This document shows positions 42,618 through 52,806 of a stretch of DNA of 64,000 nucleotides, one piece after another. How positions within the stretch are numbered: the stretch's first letter is position 1; every line of letters begins with the position of its first letter. The DNA comes from Azolla caroliniana (lineage: Eukaryota > Polypodiophyta): NCBI GenBank assembly GCA_043228905.1, contig JBHGNT010000021.1, forward strand, positions 8,060,001-8,124,000, written 5' to 3'. The notes under the pieces are model-generated. The model worked only from the letters and a program-made list of their open reading frames with translations, was not told the origin of the DNA and searched no databases. Made by a program: the position numbers and the translations under genes.

Positions 42618-43426
42618 TCTGCCATGATTGTCATAGTTGGAGTTGGTGGCATAATTGGTGAGTTGTCGGCTTGTGGAAGCTGACTCACGCTTCTTCTTTC
42701 GGCACTCTTCTTTATGGTGGCTGATTTTTTGGCGATATCCGCATTCAATCGAGGTTTTTCGGCTCGGATCGGAATGGAAGCTCCCCCTTCTTCAGAAGGT
42801 TCCTCGATGGCTTCTGTCATGTTGCCGAAATTGAAAATTGTTTTCGTAAGTCGGGCCTCGTTCACCTCGTCCTTGGCTGAATCGGCCTCTTGGTCGGCCG
42901 CATCCTCTTCCTCTGTTCGAATGTTTGTAGAGAAAGTGGCCTTACGAGGCGTTGCTCCTAGTTCGAACATGATTTTCTTCAACCAACAACATGGATTGAA
43001 GATCGAAGAAAGAGGGCTTACTCCATCACGGATGAACATATTCTCTCGTGCTAGTACGCTAGTCCGCATCGCATCAAATAGTGGTGCAAGGCCGCCGAGG
43101 CATATTTGCACCATCCCATCATCCTCCACATTGATGCTTATTGAGTCGAGTGAGTCACAAAGCTCCTTCATCTTCAAGGTGTAGCTTGTGATGGACATAT
43201 CCCTTTGTTGGATGTTGTTCAAATCTTGGCGGAGTTGAAGCTTTTGTGTTGTCGTGTTGGCGGCAAATATCTTCTTGAGATTCTCCCATGCTTCCTCTGG
43301 CGTCTCGACTTCTCGAATTGTAGCCGAACATGTGGACATGAACACATGTCGCCAAGCAATACATCACTCGGATTGCCACTTGTTCCCATGTTGAGTAGTC
43401 GGCGTTGTCGCGAAGTTTCACGCGTC
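42618..43426 (-). pseudogene. Copia B gag, C-terminal part
   Basis: Frames 43421-43155 and 43345-42608 cover WEQVAIRVMYCLATC, EEAWENLKKIFAANTTTQKLQLRQDLN, KELCDSLDSISINVEDD and IQICLGGLAPLF to the knuckle region, where CGYRQKISHHKEEC has its second Cys as Arg. A frameshift lies at about 43330. The N-terminal part is at 51866-52008 on the other side of LTR G. Confidence 0.85.
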
Positions 43427-44337
43427 TGTGTTACTTGGGCGGGACCATGGGGGCCTTGGACTAGGGAGTGTGAAGGGATAGAGAAGACCCGAGGTTTGCT
43501 TTACGACAATACTACTTCCCAACCCCTTTCCGAGCAAGGTCTCATTGCCCCTTTTTTGGGGCCGGTGGCTTTCGTTGATCACGACTCGTCGAGTTTTTGA
43601 GATCACCGCACGAGCCAAGTGATCAAACGGGTACAAGCAAAGATGAGCATGCAAGATGAATACACAAGGGGACGAGAACACAAACACAAATGCCCGTATG
43701 TTTTTATGAGGAGAGATGCATGGGCACGCCTGAACGCTCCCTCGTCACAAGACACCGAATGTACAAGGAAAGGGACGAGAATACAAACACGAATGCTCGT
43801 ACGTCTTTATAAGGAGGAGAGGTGCATGGGCACGCCCGAATGCCCCCTTGTCACAAGACGTCGAACGTACAAGGAAGACACAATACACATGCACAAATGC
43901 TTGTACGCCTTTATGAGGAGGAGAGGTGCATGGGCAAGACCGAACGCTCCCTCATCACAAGACGACTGAACATACAAGGAAGACACAAACACACACACAC
44001 ACAAATGCTCGTACGTCTTTATGAGGAGGAGAGATGCATGGGCACGCTCGAAACGCTCCCTTGTCACAAGACGACCGAACGTACAAGGAAGACACAAACA
44101 CACGCACAAATGCTCATACGCCTTTATGAGGAGGAGAGGTGCATGGGCATGCCCGAAATGCTCCCTCGTCACAAGACGACCGAACGTACAAGGAAGACAC
44201 CAACACACGCACAAATGCTCATACGCCTTTATGAGGAGGAGAGGTGCATGGGCACGCCCGAAACACTCCCTCATCACAAGACAACCGAACGTACAAGGGG
44301 ACGAGAACAAAGAAAGAAAGAAAAACACGAATGATAT
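43427..44337 (-). repeat. LTR G, first part (with minisatellite)
   Basis: It begins TGTGTTACTTGGG beside copia B gag, with flank GCGTC (43422-43426, approximate) paired with ACGTC at 51866-51870. It runs to copia C. The start resembles the gypsy E LTR start (TGTTACGCTC, then GGCGGGACCGCGGGGG). With 51102-51865 it makes about 1.67 kb. Confidence 0.6.
43655..44310. repeat. Minisatellite, period about 100-107 bp, six units
   Basis: Units share 'acaaatgctc(g/a)tacg', 'tttatgaggaggagaggtgcatgggca' segments and 'cgaacgtacaaggaagacac'. Because late units are near 105 bp, three frames on each strand stay open over long stretches (43822-44334 plus, 44481-43807 minus). This is a repeat artefact rather than a gene. 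Confidence 0.9.
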
Positions 44338-44732
44338 TGTGTAAAAAGAAGTGTGCGGAAGCAGGTCTGAAGACCGAACAGAAGGAAGGAAACTCAGGTT
44401 CAATGGAGAGCTTGTGCTTACACGGTATACGCAGGAGAGACAGAGAGTGTGTGAGAGAAGACACAAAAATATCTTCAACAATAATACTCAGTCTGTACAT
44501 AAGACGTGCTCAATGAACACTTTTATACAAGTCCTAGAAGGACTGACCGAAGTACTGACAGTACTTCAATGCTCATCAAGAGCTCCTACACTAACTCCCA
44601 AATATATTCCTCACGGAATATCTTTCCTAACGACCTCCCGGTTTACGCACTCGGCCTAACCGATCGGTCCCAACCGATCCAGTCCTCGGCTTCTTCAGCC
44701 GATCCGGTCGATGTTGAGCTTGTCTCTCAACA
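44338..44732 (-). repeat. Copia C 3' LTR
   Basis: It begins TGTAAAAAGAAG and ends GTCTCTCAACA, and is nearly identical to 50709-51101, implying a recent insertion. A minus TATA-like motif (TATAAAAGTG) lies at 44522-44531. Polypurine tract at 44733-44755. Confidence 0.95.
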
Positions 44733-44840
44733 CTCCCCCTCAAGCTCAACTTGAGGCTCTTCGGGATCCTCGGGCTCACAGCTCCGGTTCCCCCTGGCTT
44801 CACGCCTCACTCGCGCTCCTCGACCTGTTCGACTCCGCGC
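44733..44840 (-). pseudogene. Copia C extension, last part
   Basis: The minus strand, after the solo LTR, continues the basic tail and ends EPEDPEEPQVELEGEC with the stop in the LTR, as in A2. It joins to 45952. Confidence 0.75.
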
Positions 44841-45540
44841 TGTCGTGGCGTGGCTCGCCTAGAAGTGTAGCGTTGCGTAGACAAAGGATAACGTGAAAGT
44901 GAGGAAGGAATCACTGGGATTATGGACGGAAGAGACGAAAGAGTAGAGATAGATAAATAGTGATCAACAAGATATGACAAGATAGGATATAGAATGATAT
45001 TTGAAGCAATAAAAGAGATTTATAATTATTTGATAAAAGAGTTACAAAATGATTGTACACGTCGTTGAACCTCCGAACTTTGTCTTGCAAGGTAATCGCT
45101 CTTCTCTTTCTTGATCGTAGACCACTACAATCTTCACTTCAATATTTTGATGAAGATAAGGCTCGAACCACCTCCCTCTTGTTGAGAGTTGACCACCACG
45201 ACCACCAAGCTAGAGCTCCACCTTTATGTTAAACTTCTTCCCTTCTTTATCTATTTTTGTGGTATCTCTTATGTAATACATAATTTGATTGATATCTCAT
45301 ACATATCCCCCTTTGATCTTCTCTTTCACCATTTAAATAGGTGCCCCCATGCATATGATGCATTGGACGGTACAAATCATGCATGTAGTGCATGAAATGC
45401 ATGTGATGCATGATCGCCATTTGGCGTTCATGCATTACATGTGATGAATGATAAACATCTCGCTCATTTGAGCTTTTATGTATGAAACAATATATGCAAT
45501 AACAATAAACATGAAAACATAATCTTAAAGAGAAAGGGCC

Positions 45541-45595
45541 TAGCCTAATGGTAGGTGTGTTGACTTTAGTGTATGAGGTTGTGGGTTCGAGTCTC
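45541..45595 (+). other. tRNA-like A and B boxes, first module in solo LTR
   Basis: TAGCCTAATGGTAGG (45541-45555) and GGGTTCGAGTCTC (45583-45595) fit Pol III internal promoter boxes at tRNA spacing. It is antisense to the LTR. A tRNA cloverleaf is not complete. Confidence 0.6.
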
Positions 45596-45704
45596 AAAAT
45601 ACTATTGAATACAACATGCAACTTTATTTTTATATCATGAAGCAAATCCTTTATGTAATATAAAGTATATATAAAGTATGCTTTATTTTATGAATATTAT
45701 TAGT

Positions 45705-45759
45705 GTAGAGTAAATGGTAAGATTTGAGAGTCATAGGGTGGGGTTATTGGTTCAAGTCC
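45705..45759 (+). other. tRNA-like A and B boxes, second module in solo LTR
   Basis: GTAGAGTAAATGGTAAG (from 45705) and GGTTCAAGTCC (45749-45759) repeat the same pattern 160 bp downstream of the first. Confidence 0.5.
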
Positions 45760-45951
45760 TCTCTTGTTCGTGTAATATAATATATTTATCTATATATATA
45801 TATATTATTTTTCTTTACATATATATAATATTATCATATGTGTTGTTAATATAATATCTTTATATATAAAATATTATCAAATGTTATTTTAGTTACGTAT
45901 TTATCTTATTGTAGACTTTTAATGTGAAGCTTTCGTACTTCACGACAGCGC

Positions 45952-46410
45952 GCTTCGACCCTTCCGGTCGGCTTGTGTGCTCATGCGGCCCTTATCAGCT
46001 CTTCTGCTGTTGCGGTGTTGACGCTTCTCCTGCTGCCTTTTCTTCCGCTTGGGCCTCGGTTGATTCAGCGTGTCTGAATCAAACATCCGAACCAACTCGG
46101 CTACCTCCGATCGTTTTTCGCTCTCGTCCGAGTTGGCTGTCTCCAACTCGTCTTCGGTCTTCTCGCCTTCAATGGTGTCATCTTCCCCATGCGTGGTTGG
46201 CTTCGGCTCTCTCCTTTGGTTGCTCCCCTTCTGTCTGCTTCCCAACTTTTCCGCGGGTCCGCCCTCGGCTTCTTCAGCCGATCCGATGTCAAACTTGTCA
46301 ACCGACTCGGTGTCGCGGTGTCCGCTCCTTTCCTGCTGCCTTGCTTGGTCGTTCGGGACTGTTCTCCCCCTCAAGTTTGGCACGTCAAGGTGACGCAACC
46401 TGAGCGCACC
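45952..46410 (-). pseudogene. Copia C C-terminal extension, first part
   Basis: The minus frame continues from LRHLDVPNLRGR through an acidic stretch, EKTEDELETANSDESEKRSEV, LVRMFDSDTLNQPRPKR and ADKGRMSTQADRKGR, then reaches the solo LTR. It is in one open frame with RNase H, so the extension is part of the polyprotein. It is homologous to 38987-39538. Confidence 0.85.
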
Positions 46411-47531
46411 TGAGAATTGCCGCAACTTGTCCAGACCAAGAGGCTTGGTGAAGATGTCGGCAGTCTGCCGATCCGCCGGAACGTACTGAAGTTCGACTTC
46501 ACCGGAAAGGACACGCTCACGGATGAAATGATAGTGCACCTCAATGTGCTTGGTCCATGCGTGGAAAACAGGGTTTTTCGCGAGCTCGATGCTGCTGAAG
46601 TTGTCGCAGTAGATCGTCGTCGGATCTGACACCTCCACTTGCAGGTCTTTAAGTAGCCGCTTCAACCATATGGCTTCGCATGTCGCGACAGCCGCTCCTC
46701 GGTACTCAGCTTCGGTGCTCGACAGGGCAACTATCGGCTGCTTCTTACTGCTCCACGCGATCGCGGCACTCCCGAGGGAGAACGCGTATCCGGACGTGGA
46801 TCGGCGATCGGCGGCGTTGCTAGCCCAATCAGCATCGGTGTAGCCGACTAACTGCTCGGCTGCACCGGTCTGATATAGTAGTCCGCGGTCCTTAATGCCG
46901 CTTACGTACCGCAGTACGCGTTGTGCACACTGAAGGTGCTCCTCGGTAGGTCGCGCCATGAACTGACTGATCACTCTGACTAGATAACTGTGGTCGGGTT
47001 GGGTGATGGTCAAGTATATGAGACTTCTGACAATTTGTCGAAACCTCGTCGGGTCGCATACCTTTCCCGAGGAGTCGAGACGGTTCTGTCCAGAGGAGTC
47101 GAGACGGTCTTACAGTCGGCCATCCCGAATTTGAAGAGCATACTCAGTACGTAGTGACGTTGGCTAATCAATATGCCTTCGGGGGTACAGATCACTTCGA
47201 TCCCGAGGAAGTAATGAAGGTCCCCCAGATCCTTCATGTCGAACGATGCCGCAAGCTGGAGCTTCACGCGGTCGATTTCACCTAGGTCGGCGTCGGTGAT
47301 GACCAAGTCATCAACATATAGTAAAATACTAACCGGTCTGAATCGACCTTTCCGGATGAACAGGGAAGAGTCCGATTTTGACGTGGCGAAGCCTATCCAA
47401 CGCAATTGTTGCGTGATCTTCGCGTTCCAGGCACGCGGGGCTTGCTTCAGTCCGTAAAGGGACTTCTTCAGTCGGCATACTGCCGAGGAGTTCGTTCCGG
47501 AGTGAAATCCGGGGGGTTGTACCATGTACAC
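46411..47531 (-). pseudogene. Copia C RT second half and RNase H
   Basis: The frame 47531-47010 has LKKSLYGLKQAPRAWNAKI and SILLYVDDLVITDADLGEID (YVDD), LHYFLGIEVI. The next frame (47013 down) has QLVGYTDADWASNAADRRS, ALSSTEAEYRGAAVATCEAI, TIYCDNFSSIELA and ADIFTKPLGLDKLRQF. A small duplication-type frameshift near 47040-47100 (STPLDRTVSTPRERY) separates them. Confidence 0.92.
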
Positions 47532-49175
47532 CTATTCCTCAAGGTCACCTTGCAGGAACACATCCATCTGATGTAAGTACCACCCCTTGGCCGCAACTAC
47601 TGCGAGCAAAACACGGACGGTCATCATTTTCGCGACCGGCGCAAACGTCTCATCGTAGTCGATGCCATGTTTCTGCGCGTAGCCCTTTGCCACTAGCCGA
47701 GCCTTGTACCGGTTGACCGAGCCATCAATGTTGTACTTGACCTTGTACAACCACCTACACCCGATCGGTTTTACCCCTTTTGGTGCGTCAACCAGGTCCC
47801 ATGTCTCGTTCTCCGCCAATGCTTGCATCTCTTCCTCCATCGCGGCACGCCAGTTCGCGTCTTTAGCCGCTTCTACGTAGCTCTCCGGCTCATGCACTTC
47901 CGCTACACGGGTCATGTACGCATAATGATGCGCCATGTACTCGTTGTATCCGAACCGCAAAACAGGATTCTTCTGGCGGGTAGATCGGTGTAATCTCACA
48001 TCAGCCGATGTCGAGGCCTTCTCGGTCGATGCGGTCTTCAGCTTTAAAGACCCGTCACCTGTTCCCTCGGAGTCGGACTCGCGTCGATCTGACTCGTTCC
48101 TATCCTTGCCGGAATCCGACACCTTCTTCTTCCCTTTCTCTTTGCGCGTAAGACGTCTCCTCGGCTTCCTGCATGGGGAATGCACGGCCGAGTCTCCACT
48201 ACTCGCCGGCTCTTCATCGGATTGGTCGTACCGACTCAGTCGTCCAATCGGTCCACTTAACCGGAGTGAAATCGGACTCTCTTCGCGGGTCTCGATTTCG
48301 GGCTCATCCGGAGGCATCTCGGCCTCGCTGACCTCATTGTCAAAACTCGTATTGGAGTCGGGGTTCTGAGTCAGGGGCAGGTACCAAGACGCGGACTCGT
48401 CAAACACAACGTCGCGGCTGACACGCGCTTGTTTGGTGCGAGGGTTATAGCACTTATAACCCTTCTGCTCGTCTGAGTAACCGACCAAGATGCACTTCTC
48501 GGCCTTTGCGTCCAGCTTCCTCCTTTTCTCCTTCTGTACATGCACATACGCAATGCTACCAAACACCCTCAAGTGTCGCAAGTTCGGCTTCGTTCCGAAA
48601 TATAGCTCATGCGCCGACACTTTGTCTCCGATCCGGTTCTGGATGTATACCGCGGTCCTTACCGCCTCGGCCCAGTAGAACTTGGGCAAGCTCTTCTCCT
48701 CCAGCATTGCCCGTGCCGCTTCCACAACTGACCGATTCTTTCTGTCAGCCACGCCGTTCTGCTCTGGCGTGTATCTACAACTGAATTCGCGGCGAATTCC
48801 CATTTGTTGTAGGTAACCGTTGAATTGACCGGAAAAGTACTCTTTCCCACCATCCGACCGCAGGCACTTAATCTTTCGTCCCGTTTCGGCTTCCACGAAC
48901 CCTTTGAGGTCCCGGAAACAGTCGAAGACTTCGCTCTTCCTCTCAATGAGGTAGATCCACGTGTGTCGCGTGTGGTCGTCGATGAAGGAGACGAAATATC
49001 GGCTCCCGCCAAGACTAACGTTTTGTGCCGGCCCCCATACATCGGAGTGTATAAGGTCGAGCTTGTTCCGGCTCCGGTTTCGCTCGTTGGGGAAGGGAAG
49101 TCGGGTTTGCTTCCCGAGCTGGCGGGTTTCACAAATTTGTGCCTTTCGGCCATTAAATTTGGGCAATCCGAACAC
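47532..49175 (-). CDS. Copia C integrase, linker and RT first half
   Basis: 547 open codons: zinc-binding end with [33 protein letters not shown] (first Asp), [15 protein letters not shown] (second Asp), [16 protein letters not shown] where the catalytic Glu of the usual AERKNR is Asp, then [17 protein letters not shown], the Ser/Glu/Lys-rich linker, [40 protein letters not shown] and [21 protein letters not shown] three-codon deletion (KNA) lies in [12 protein letters not shown] before a TAG at 47532. Long and mostly intact, but the Glu to Asp change probably blocks integration. Confidence 0.92.
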   Translation of the reverse strand: MFGLPKFNGRKAQICETRQLGKQTRLPFPNERNRSRNKLDLIHSDVWGPAQNVSLGGSRYFVSFIDDHTRHTWIYLIERKSEVFDCFRDLKGFVEAETGRKIKCLRSDGGKEYFSGQFNGYLQQMGIRREFSCRYTPEQNGVADRKNRSVVEAARAMLEEKSLPKFYWAEAVRTAVYIQNRIGDKVSAHELYFGTKPNLRHLRVFGSIAYVHVQKEKRRKLDAKAEKCILVGYSDEQKGYKCYNPRTKQARVSRDVVFDESASWYLPLTQNPDSNTSFDNEVSEAEMPPDEPEIETREESPISLRLSGPIGRLSRYDQSDEEPASSGDSAVHSPCRKPRRRLTRKEKGKKKVSDSGKDRNESDRRESDSEGTGDGSLKLKTASTEKASTSADVRLHRSTRQKNPVLRFGYNEYMAHHYAYMTRVAEVHEPESYVEAAKDANWRAAMEEEMQALAENETWDLVDAPKGVKPIGCRWLYKVKYNIDGSVNRYKARLVAKGYAQKHGIDYDETFAPVAKMMTVRVLLAVVAAKGWYLHQMDVFLQGDLEE

Positions 49176-49694
49176 TACCTATTTCGTTTGCAGATCTTGA
49201 AGCCGCTGGTAGTTGACGTGGCCTATCCGCTTGTGCTACAAGTCGATGTCCGACTCGGTGTTTTGTCCCTTCGCGAACATTGCGGTGCCGCCGTCAGTGG
49301 AGTCGAGGATGAACATCCTCCCGTCTCTGCGCCCTTGCGCGATCACACGGCCTTCTTCCTCAATGAAGCACCCGAGGTGTGTAAACCGAACCTCCATCCC
49401 TTGGTCGACGATCTGTCCGACCGAGACCAAGTTCTTCGTGATTGTCGGAACGTGCAGCACGTTCATGAGTTTCCCTTTCTGCCCGACATGGCTAAGGGGA
49501 ACTTCTCCGACATTCGCAATCGGATGCGGAGTGTCGTCTCCTGTTGCGACTACTCCTGGTTGTATCAGTTTTTCAAGGTACGAGAACCACTCCTTATGGC
49601 TCGTCATGTGGTTTGACGCGCCAGAGTCTACGTACCACACCTCGTCTGATCTCGGGGTGCTCTGTTTCATTGAGTTTGCTTCGTGTCTCGACAC
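49176..49694 (-). pseudogene. Copia C protease and pre-integrase part
   Basis: The frame 49694-49236 contains VWYVDSGASNHMTSHKEWFS (intact DSGAS), LHVPTITKNLVSVGQIVDQG and RRDGRMFILDSTDGG, then TAG at about 49236 where the HHCC starts. Only this stop separates it from integrase. Confidence 0.92.
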
Positions 49695-50636
49695 GAAGGC
49701 AGACCCTTCTCCGGCTCTCCCGGAGTCTTCAGCGTAGTGCGATTGCTGCCGATTTCCCTTGTCGGTATTTCTGGAGCCATTTCTCTCCGAATCGGCGCAC
49801 TTCTTCCAGCACTCACGTTCCTTGTGGCCTTTCTTGCCACAGTACTAGCGCTCCACGATGGCCTTCCCTTGCCGGTTCTCATCGCTTCGACTCCCCCTGT
49901 TTCCGGAGGGTCCGGAGTTGCTATCGGCATCACTTCGGTGCCTTCTTCCTTGATCTCGTCAGCCGCTTCCATTGCGTACCGACTCGCCTTGTCCGCCATG
50001 ACCACGGGGCCTTTCTCCCTCCGTGTACAACATCTTGTTGTCGGTGTGCGTGCTTGTTGACGCACCCGCGTGGTTCTCCTCTACCAGGAGCATCGACTGT
50101 AAGTCGAAAAAGGACGGCGTATTCTCCTGGGTACACACAGCCATTCGGAATGCTCCGAACTTCGACGCCAAACCTCCGAGACAGATCTGGACCATCTCGC
50201 TCTCCTCGATGTTCACCTCTATGGAGGCGAGGGAATCGCAGATATCCTTGATCTTCGAGGTATAGTTCGCCACCGACAAGTCGCGTTGTCGTAGGTTGCT
50301 CAACTCCTGTCGGAGTTGAAGCTTCCTGGTTGTGGTGCTCGCGGCGAAAATCTTCTTCAGATTTTCCCACGCACCCTTCGGCGTCTTTGCATCCCGAACA
50401 TAGCTCAATAGTTGTTCGCCCACACACGATGCGAAGCAGTACAATACCCTGCTCGCCGATTGCTCCCACGACGGGAAGTCTCTGTGTGTCGATTTGGGTG
50501 CCGCGTCATTAGCTCCTTCGACATAACTCCAGTAGCCGTGCCCGAGCAGGTACTGGTGCATCTTGTAGGACCAAGACGCGTAGTTGGTTCTGTCGAGCTT
50601 CTCTATTGGAAGCGAGCTCGTTATGCCTCTATCCAT
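49695..50636 (-). pseudogene. Copia C gag
   Basis: The start MDRGITSSLPIEKLDRTNYA (50636) follows four upstream in-frame codons. ASWSYKMHQYLLGHGYWSY, QLRQELSNLRQRDLSVANY, VQICLGGLASKFGAF and FFDLQSMLLVEENH follow. The frame closes at 49959. The zinc knuckle near 49830 reads RxYCGKKGHKEREC with a TAG replacing a residue beside the first Cys. About 310 residues in the intact ancestor. Confidence 0.92.
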
Positions 50637-50689
50637 CGTTCTTCTCATTCTTCTTCGTCAAGCTGTGTCGGCTGCAGAGACGTTCTCAA

Positions 50690-50708
50690 CCCTCGCGCTC
50701 TGATACCA
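50690..50708 (-). other. Copia C primer binding site
   Basis: The minus strand reads TGGTATCAGAGCGCGAGGG, a full match to the usual plant tRNA-iMet site, directly after the LTR. Confidence 0.95.
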
Positions 50709-51101
50709 TGTAAAAAGAAGCGTGCGGAAGCAGGTATGAAGACCGAACAGAAGGAAGGAAACTCAGGTTCAATGGAGAGCTTGTGCTTACACAGTATACG
50801 CAGGAGAGACAGAGAGTGTGTGAGAGAAGACACAAAAATATCTTTAACTATAATACTCAGTCTGTACATAAGACGTGCTCAATGAACACTTTTATACAAG
50901 TCCTAGAAGGACTGACCGAAGTACTGACAGTACTTCAATTCTCATCAAGAGCTCCTACACTAACTCCCAAATATATTCCTCACGGAATATCTTTCCTAAC
51001 GACCTCCCGGTTTACGCACTCGGCCTAACCGATCGGTCCCAACCGATCCGGTCCTTGGCTTCTTCAGCCGATCCGGCCGATGTTGAGCTTGTCTCTCAAC
51101 A
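50709..51101 (-). repeat. Copia C 5' LTR
   Basis: It matches 44338-44732 with only a handful of differences. It begins TGTAAAAAGAAG and ends CTCTCAACA. Confidence 0.95.
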
Positions 51102-51865
51102 TATTGGCTAAAGAAATAAATATGCGTTTGATTCCAATGCAAGAGGGCCCTTTATAAAATAGGGTTTGATTACAATGTGGCAACTTCTAGTTAACCACAA
51201 GCTTAACAAAACATAAATACTAAATGCCCTTAGAGACAAAAGCAAATCCAAACACGAAGAAGACAAGCACACGAGCACCACAAAAATGCCGAGCCCAACG
51301 AACCACGACCACCCGAACGGCAAGCACGCAAGCTCGCAACGACGAACGAGCACAACGAAACGCCTAACTAACGAGGCTCGGGCTCACGAGCACCGTAAAC
51401 AAGCACTTCGAGTGCGAACACGAAGAAGATGACCATGTGGCGATGAGGGGATGAAGGGGTATGAGATGAAGAGAAATGGTGAGGTCGCCACATTCGTCTT
51501 CAATGCAAAAGGATTAAAATTCCTTAAATCACGCAACATTGTAAGACCAGATTTGAACCATAAACCTTCAGCTAGGAGTCAATATGACTATTTATTAACT
51601 CTCTATTATATAATATATAATTCTATATTTAGAAATTCATAGTCTGTCTCCTCTCTAATTTTTATCTCCCATCTCTCTTACTTTTCATCTCTCCTCTCTC
51701 TTACTTTTTACACGAGTTTCTATACCTCCTTTCCACCCTTTCTTTTCCATTTTTCTTTTGCATGTGCACAATTAATTGCCTTTGTATGCACACTCATTGC
51801 ACATGCACATTTTGACCCCCCCTTTCGCCAGTTTTACCCACACTCGAGCACACCACATCACGACA
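51102..51865 (-). repeat. LTR G, second part
   Basis: It continues after copia C and ends CATCACGACA beside ACGTC. It has a minus TATA (TTTTATAAAGGG at about 51150), a minus-strand B-box-like GGTTCAAATCTGG (51559-51547) and CT-rich sequence. No coding content. The minus start TGTCGTGATG resembles the other gypsy LTRs here. Confidence 0.6.
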
Positions 51866-52008
51866 ACGTCTTTCGGGCCGGGTCGATTTTCTTGTGCTCC
51901 TTTAATGTACCTCCAATATCCTTGACTGACAAGGTATTGGTGCATCTTGTACTCCCAAGATGCAAAGTTGTTTCTATCTAACTTCTCGCTAAGAAGAGTG
52001 CTCCCCAT
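51866..52008 (-). pseudogene. Copia B gag, N-terminal part
   Basis: The minus frame starts MGSTLLSEKLDRNNFASWEY and continues KMHQYLVSQGYWRYIKGAQ to GPKD, then meets LTR G. The 43426 piece resumes at the next expected block. The gag start codon and leader (52009-52122) are present, but the LTR is not. Confidence 0.85.
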
Positions 52009-52122
52009 TTGAGTATTTATTGTTGATGAAGATTTCCTTTTTCTTTTTCTTTTCTCTCAAACACGAGCTATGTCATCGCACTCCGATAGCGATGAGCCAA
52101 TTCTTTTTGAACGATGTCGTGT

Positions 52123-52733
52123 TGTTACGCTCTCGCGTATGAAATAAGGCGGGACCGCGGGGGCTCTGATCCGAGGAGCGTGAGAGAGAAGAGGGAGAGA
52201 GATTCGCAGAAACACAGAGAGACATAAACAAAAGAATCAATTCCAATAACAATATAGATTACAAAGCTTGCAATGTTACAACTGGCAAGCCGGTGACAAA
52301 CGAACACATGCACTGAAATACGCAGTGGAGCCTCTACCGGAAGCCCACGGGCTTTCACGCAGTAGAGGCAAGCAACCTAACCCAATAACCCTGCAGAAAC
52401 AACAACGTTAGTGGAGGAGAGAGCTCGGTTCCCAGTCCGACAACACTTCGTCCTCTCAAAAATGCGTGATCCCTGTATCAGTCTTCTCCCCTCCCTTTTA
52501 TAGGCCGTCGAGGAAGACCGTTACACCCTCGGTTACATACATTTATCCTTTTTCCCGTCGGACAGAGATACGCTTGGATTCCCTACACAATTAATGCGTA
52601 CTACCTAGTATTTTTACATCAGTTGAATCAGACCTAGTTATGTACAACTTAATAAATAGTGCGGCCACACGTAAGGGTCGGTTCCTGCGTCTTTTCCTGC
52701 CGTTTCCTGCTATGGCCAGTTTTCTCCACGACA
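52123..52733 (-). repeat. Gypsy E 3' LTR
   Basis: The plus strand begins TGTTACGCTCTC (52115 TGTCG is an alternative start) and ends TCTCCACGACA. The minus TATA is CCTATAAAAGGG at about 52503-52492. It borders a polypurine tract. Confidence 0.75.
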
Positions 52734-52751
52734 TTCACCCCCACCAAACCA
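52734..52751 (-). other. Gypsy E polypurine tract
   Basis: The minus strand reads GGTTTGGTGGGGGTGAA directly before LTR start TGTCGTGG. Same tract as 15095-15112. Confidence 0.85.
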
Positions 52752-52806
52752 CGCATCCACCGATATGCGTCGGAGAGGAATAGTTACTAGAGAAACCGGC
52801 TCACCT

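Larger units (their letters stand above)
44841..45947 (-). repeat. Solo LTR of the gag-only family, 1,107 bp
   Basis: The plus strand begins TGTCGTGG and ends CACGACA, with target repeat GCGC on each side (44837-44840, 45948-45951); removing it restores the copia C coding order. It shares the RY array and 'ttggcgttcatgcattacatg' with the LTRs at 14209 and 18381. The minus TATA-like is TATTTAAATGG at about 45332. Confidence 0.88.
44338..51101 (-). mobile_element. Ty1/copia element C
   Basis: Complete minus-strand copia, best preserved in the window: 5' LTR (50709-51101), iMet-type primer site, gag, protease, integrase, RT, RNase H, extension and 3' LTR (44338-44732). A solo LTR of 1.1 kb lies in its extension. 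It is inside LTR G. No clear 5-bp target repeat is seen (GATAT versus TATTG). Confidence 0.95.
31424..52008 (-). mobile_element. Copia element B, split by nested insertions
   Basis: Pieces in order on the minus strand: gag start 52008-51866, gag rest 43426-42608, protease, integrase to 41671, integrase end 40952-40558, RT start to 39947, RT active site 34383-34255, RT end and RNase H 32869-31890, 3' LTR. Each gap is explained by another element, two of them with matching target duplications. The 5' LTR was not found. This is a reconstruction from domain order. Confidence 0.75.

Noticed and set aside
43655-44310. CRISPR-like repeat array
   Set aside because: Repeats are contiguous 100-bp units with no unique spacers, in eukaryotic LTR sequence.
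43807-44481. Minus-strand ORF of 224 codons with repeated cysteine/leucine-rich motifs
   Set aside because: It is a by-product of the minisatellite and LTR sequence; the opposite strand is equally open.
45541-45595. True tRNA gene
   Set aside because: A and B boxes are present, but no paired acceptor stem or anticodon arm could be traced, so it is called tRNA-like only.
49544-50251. Plus-strand ORF of 235 codons
   Set aside because: Antisense shadow of the copia C gag and protease.
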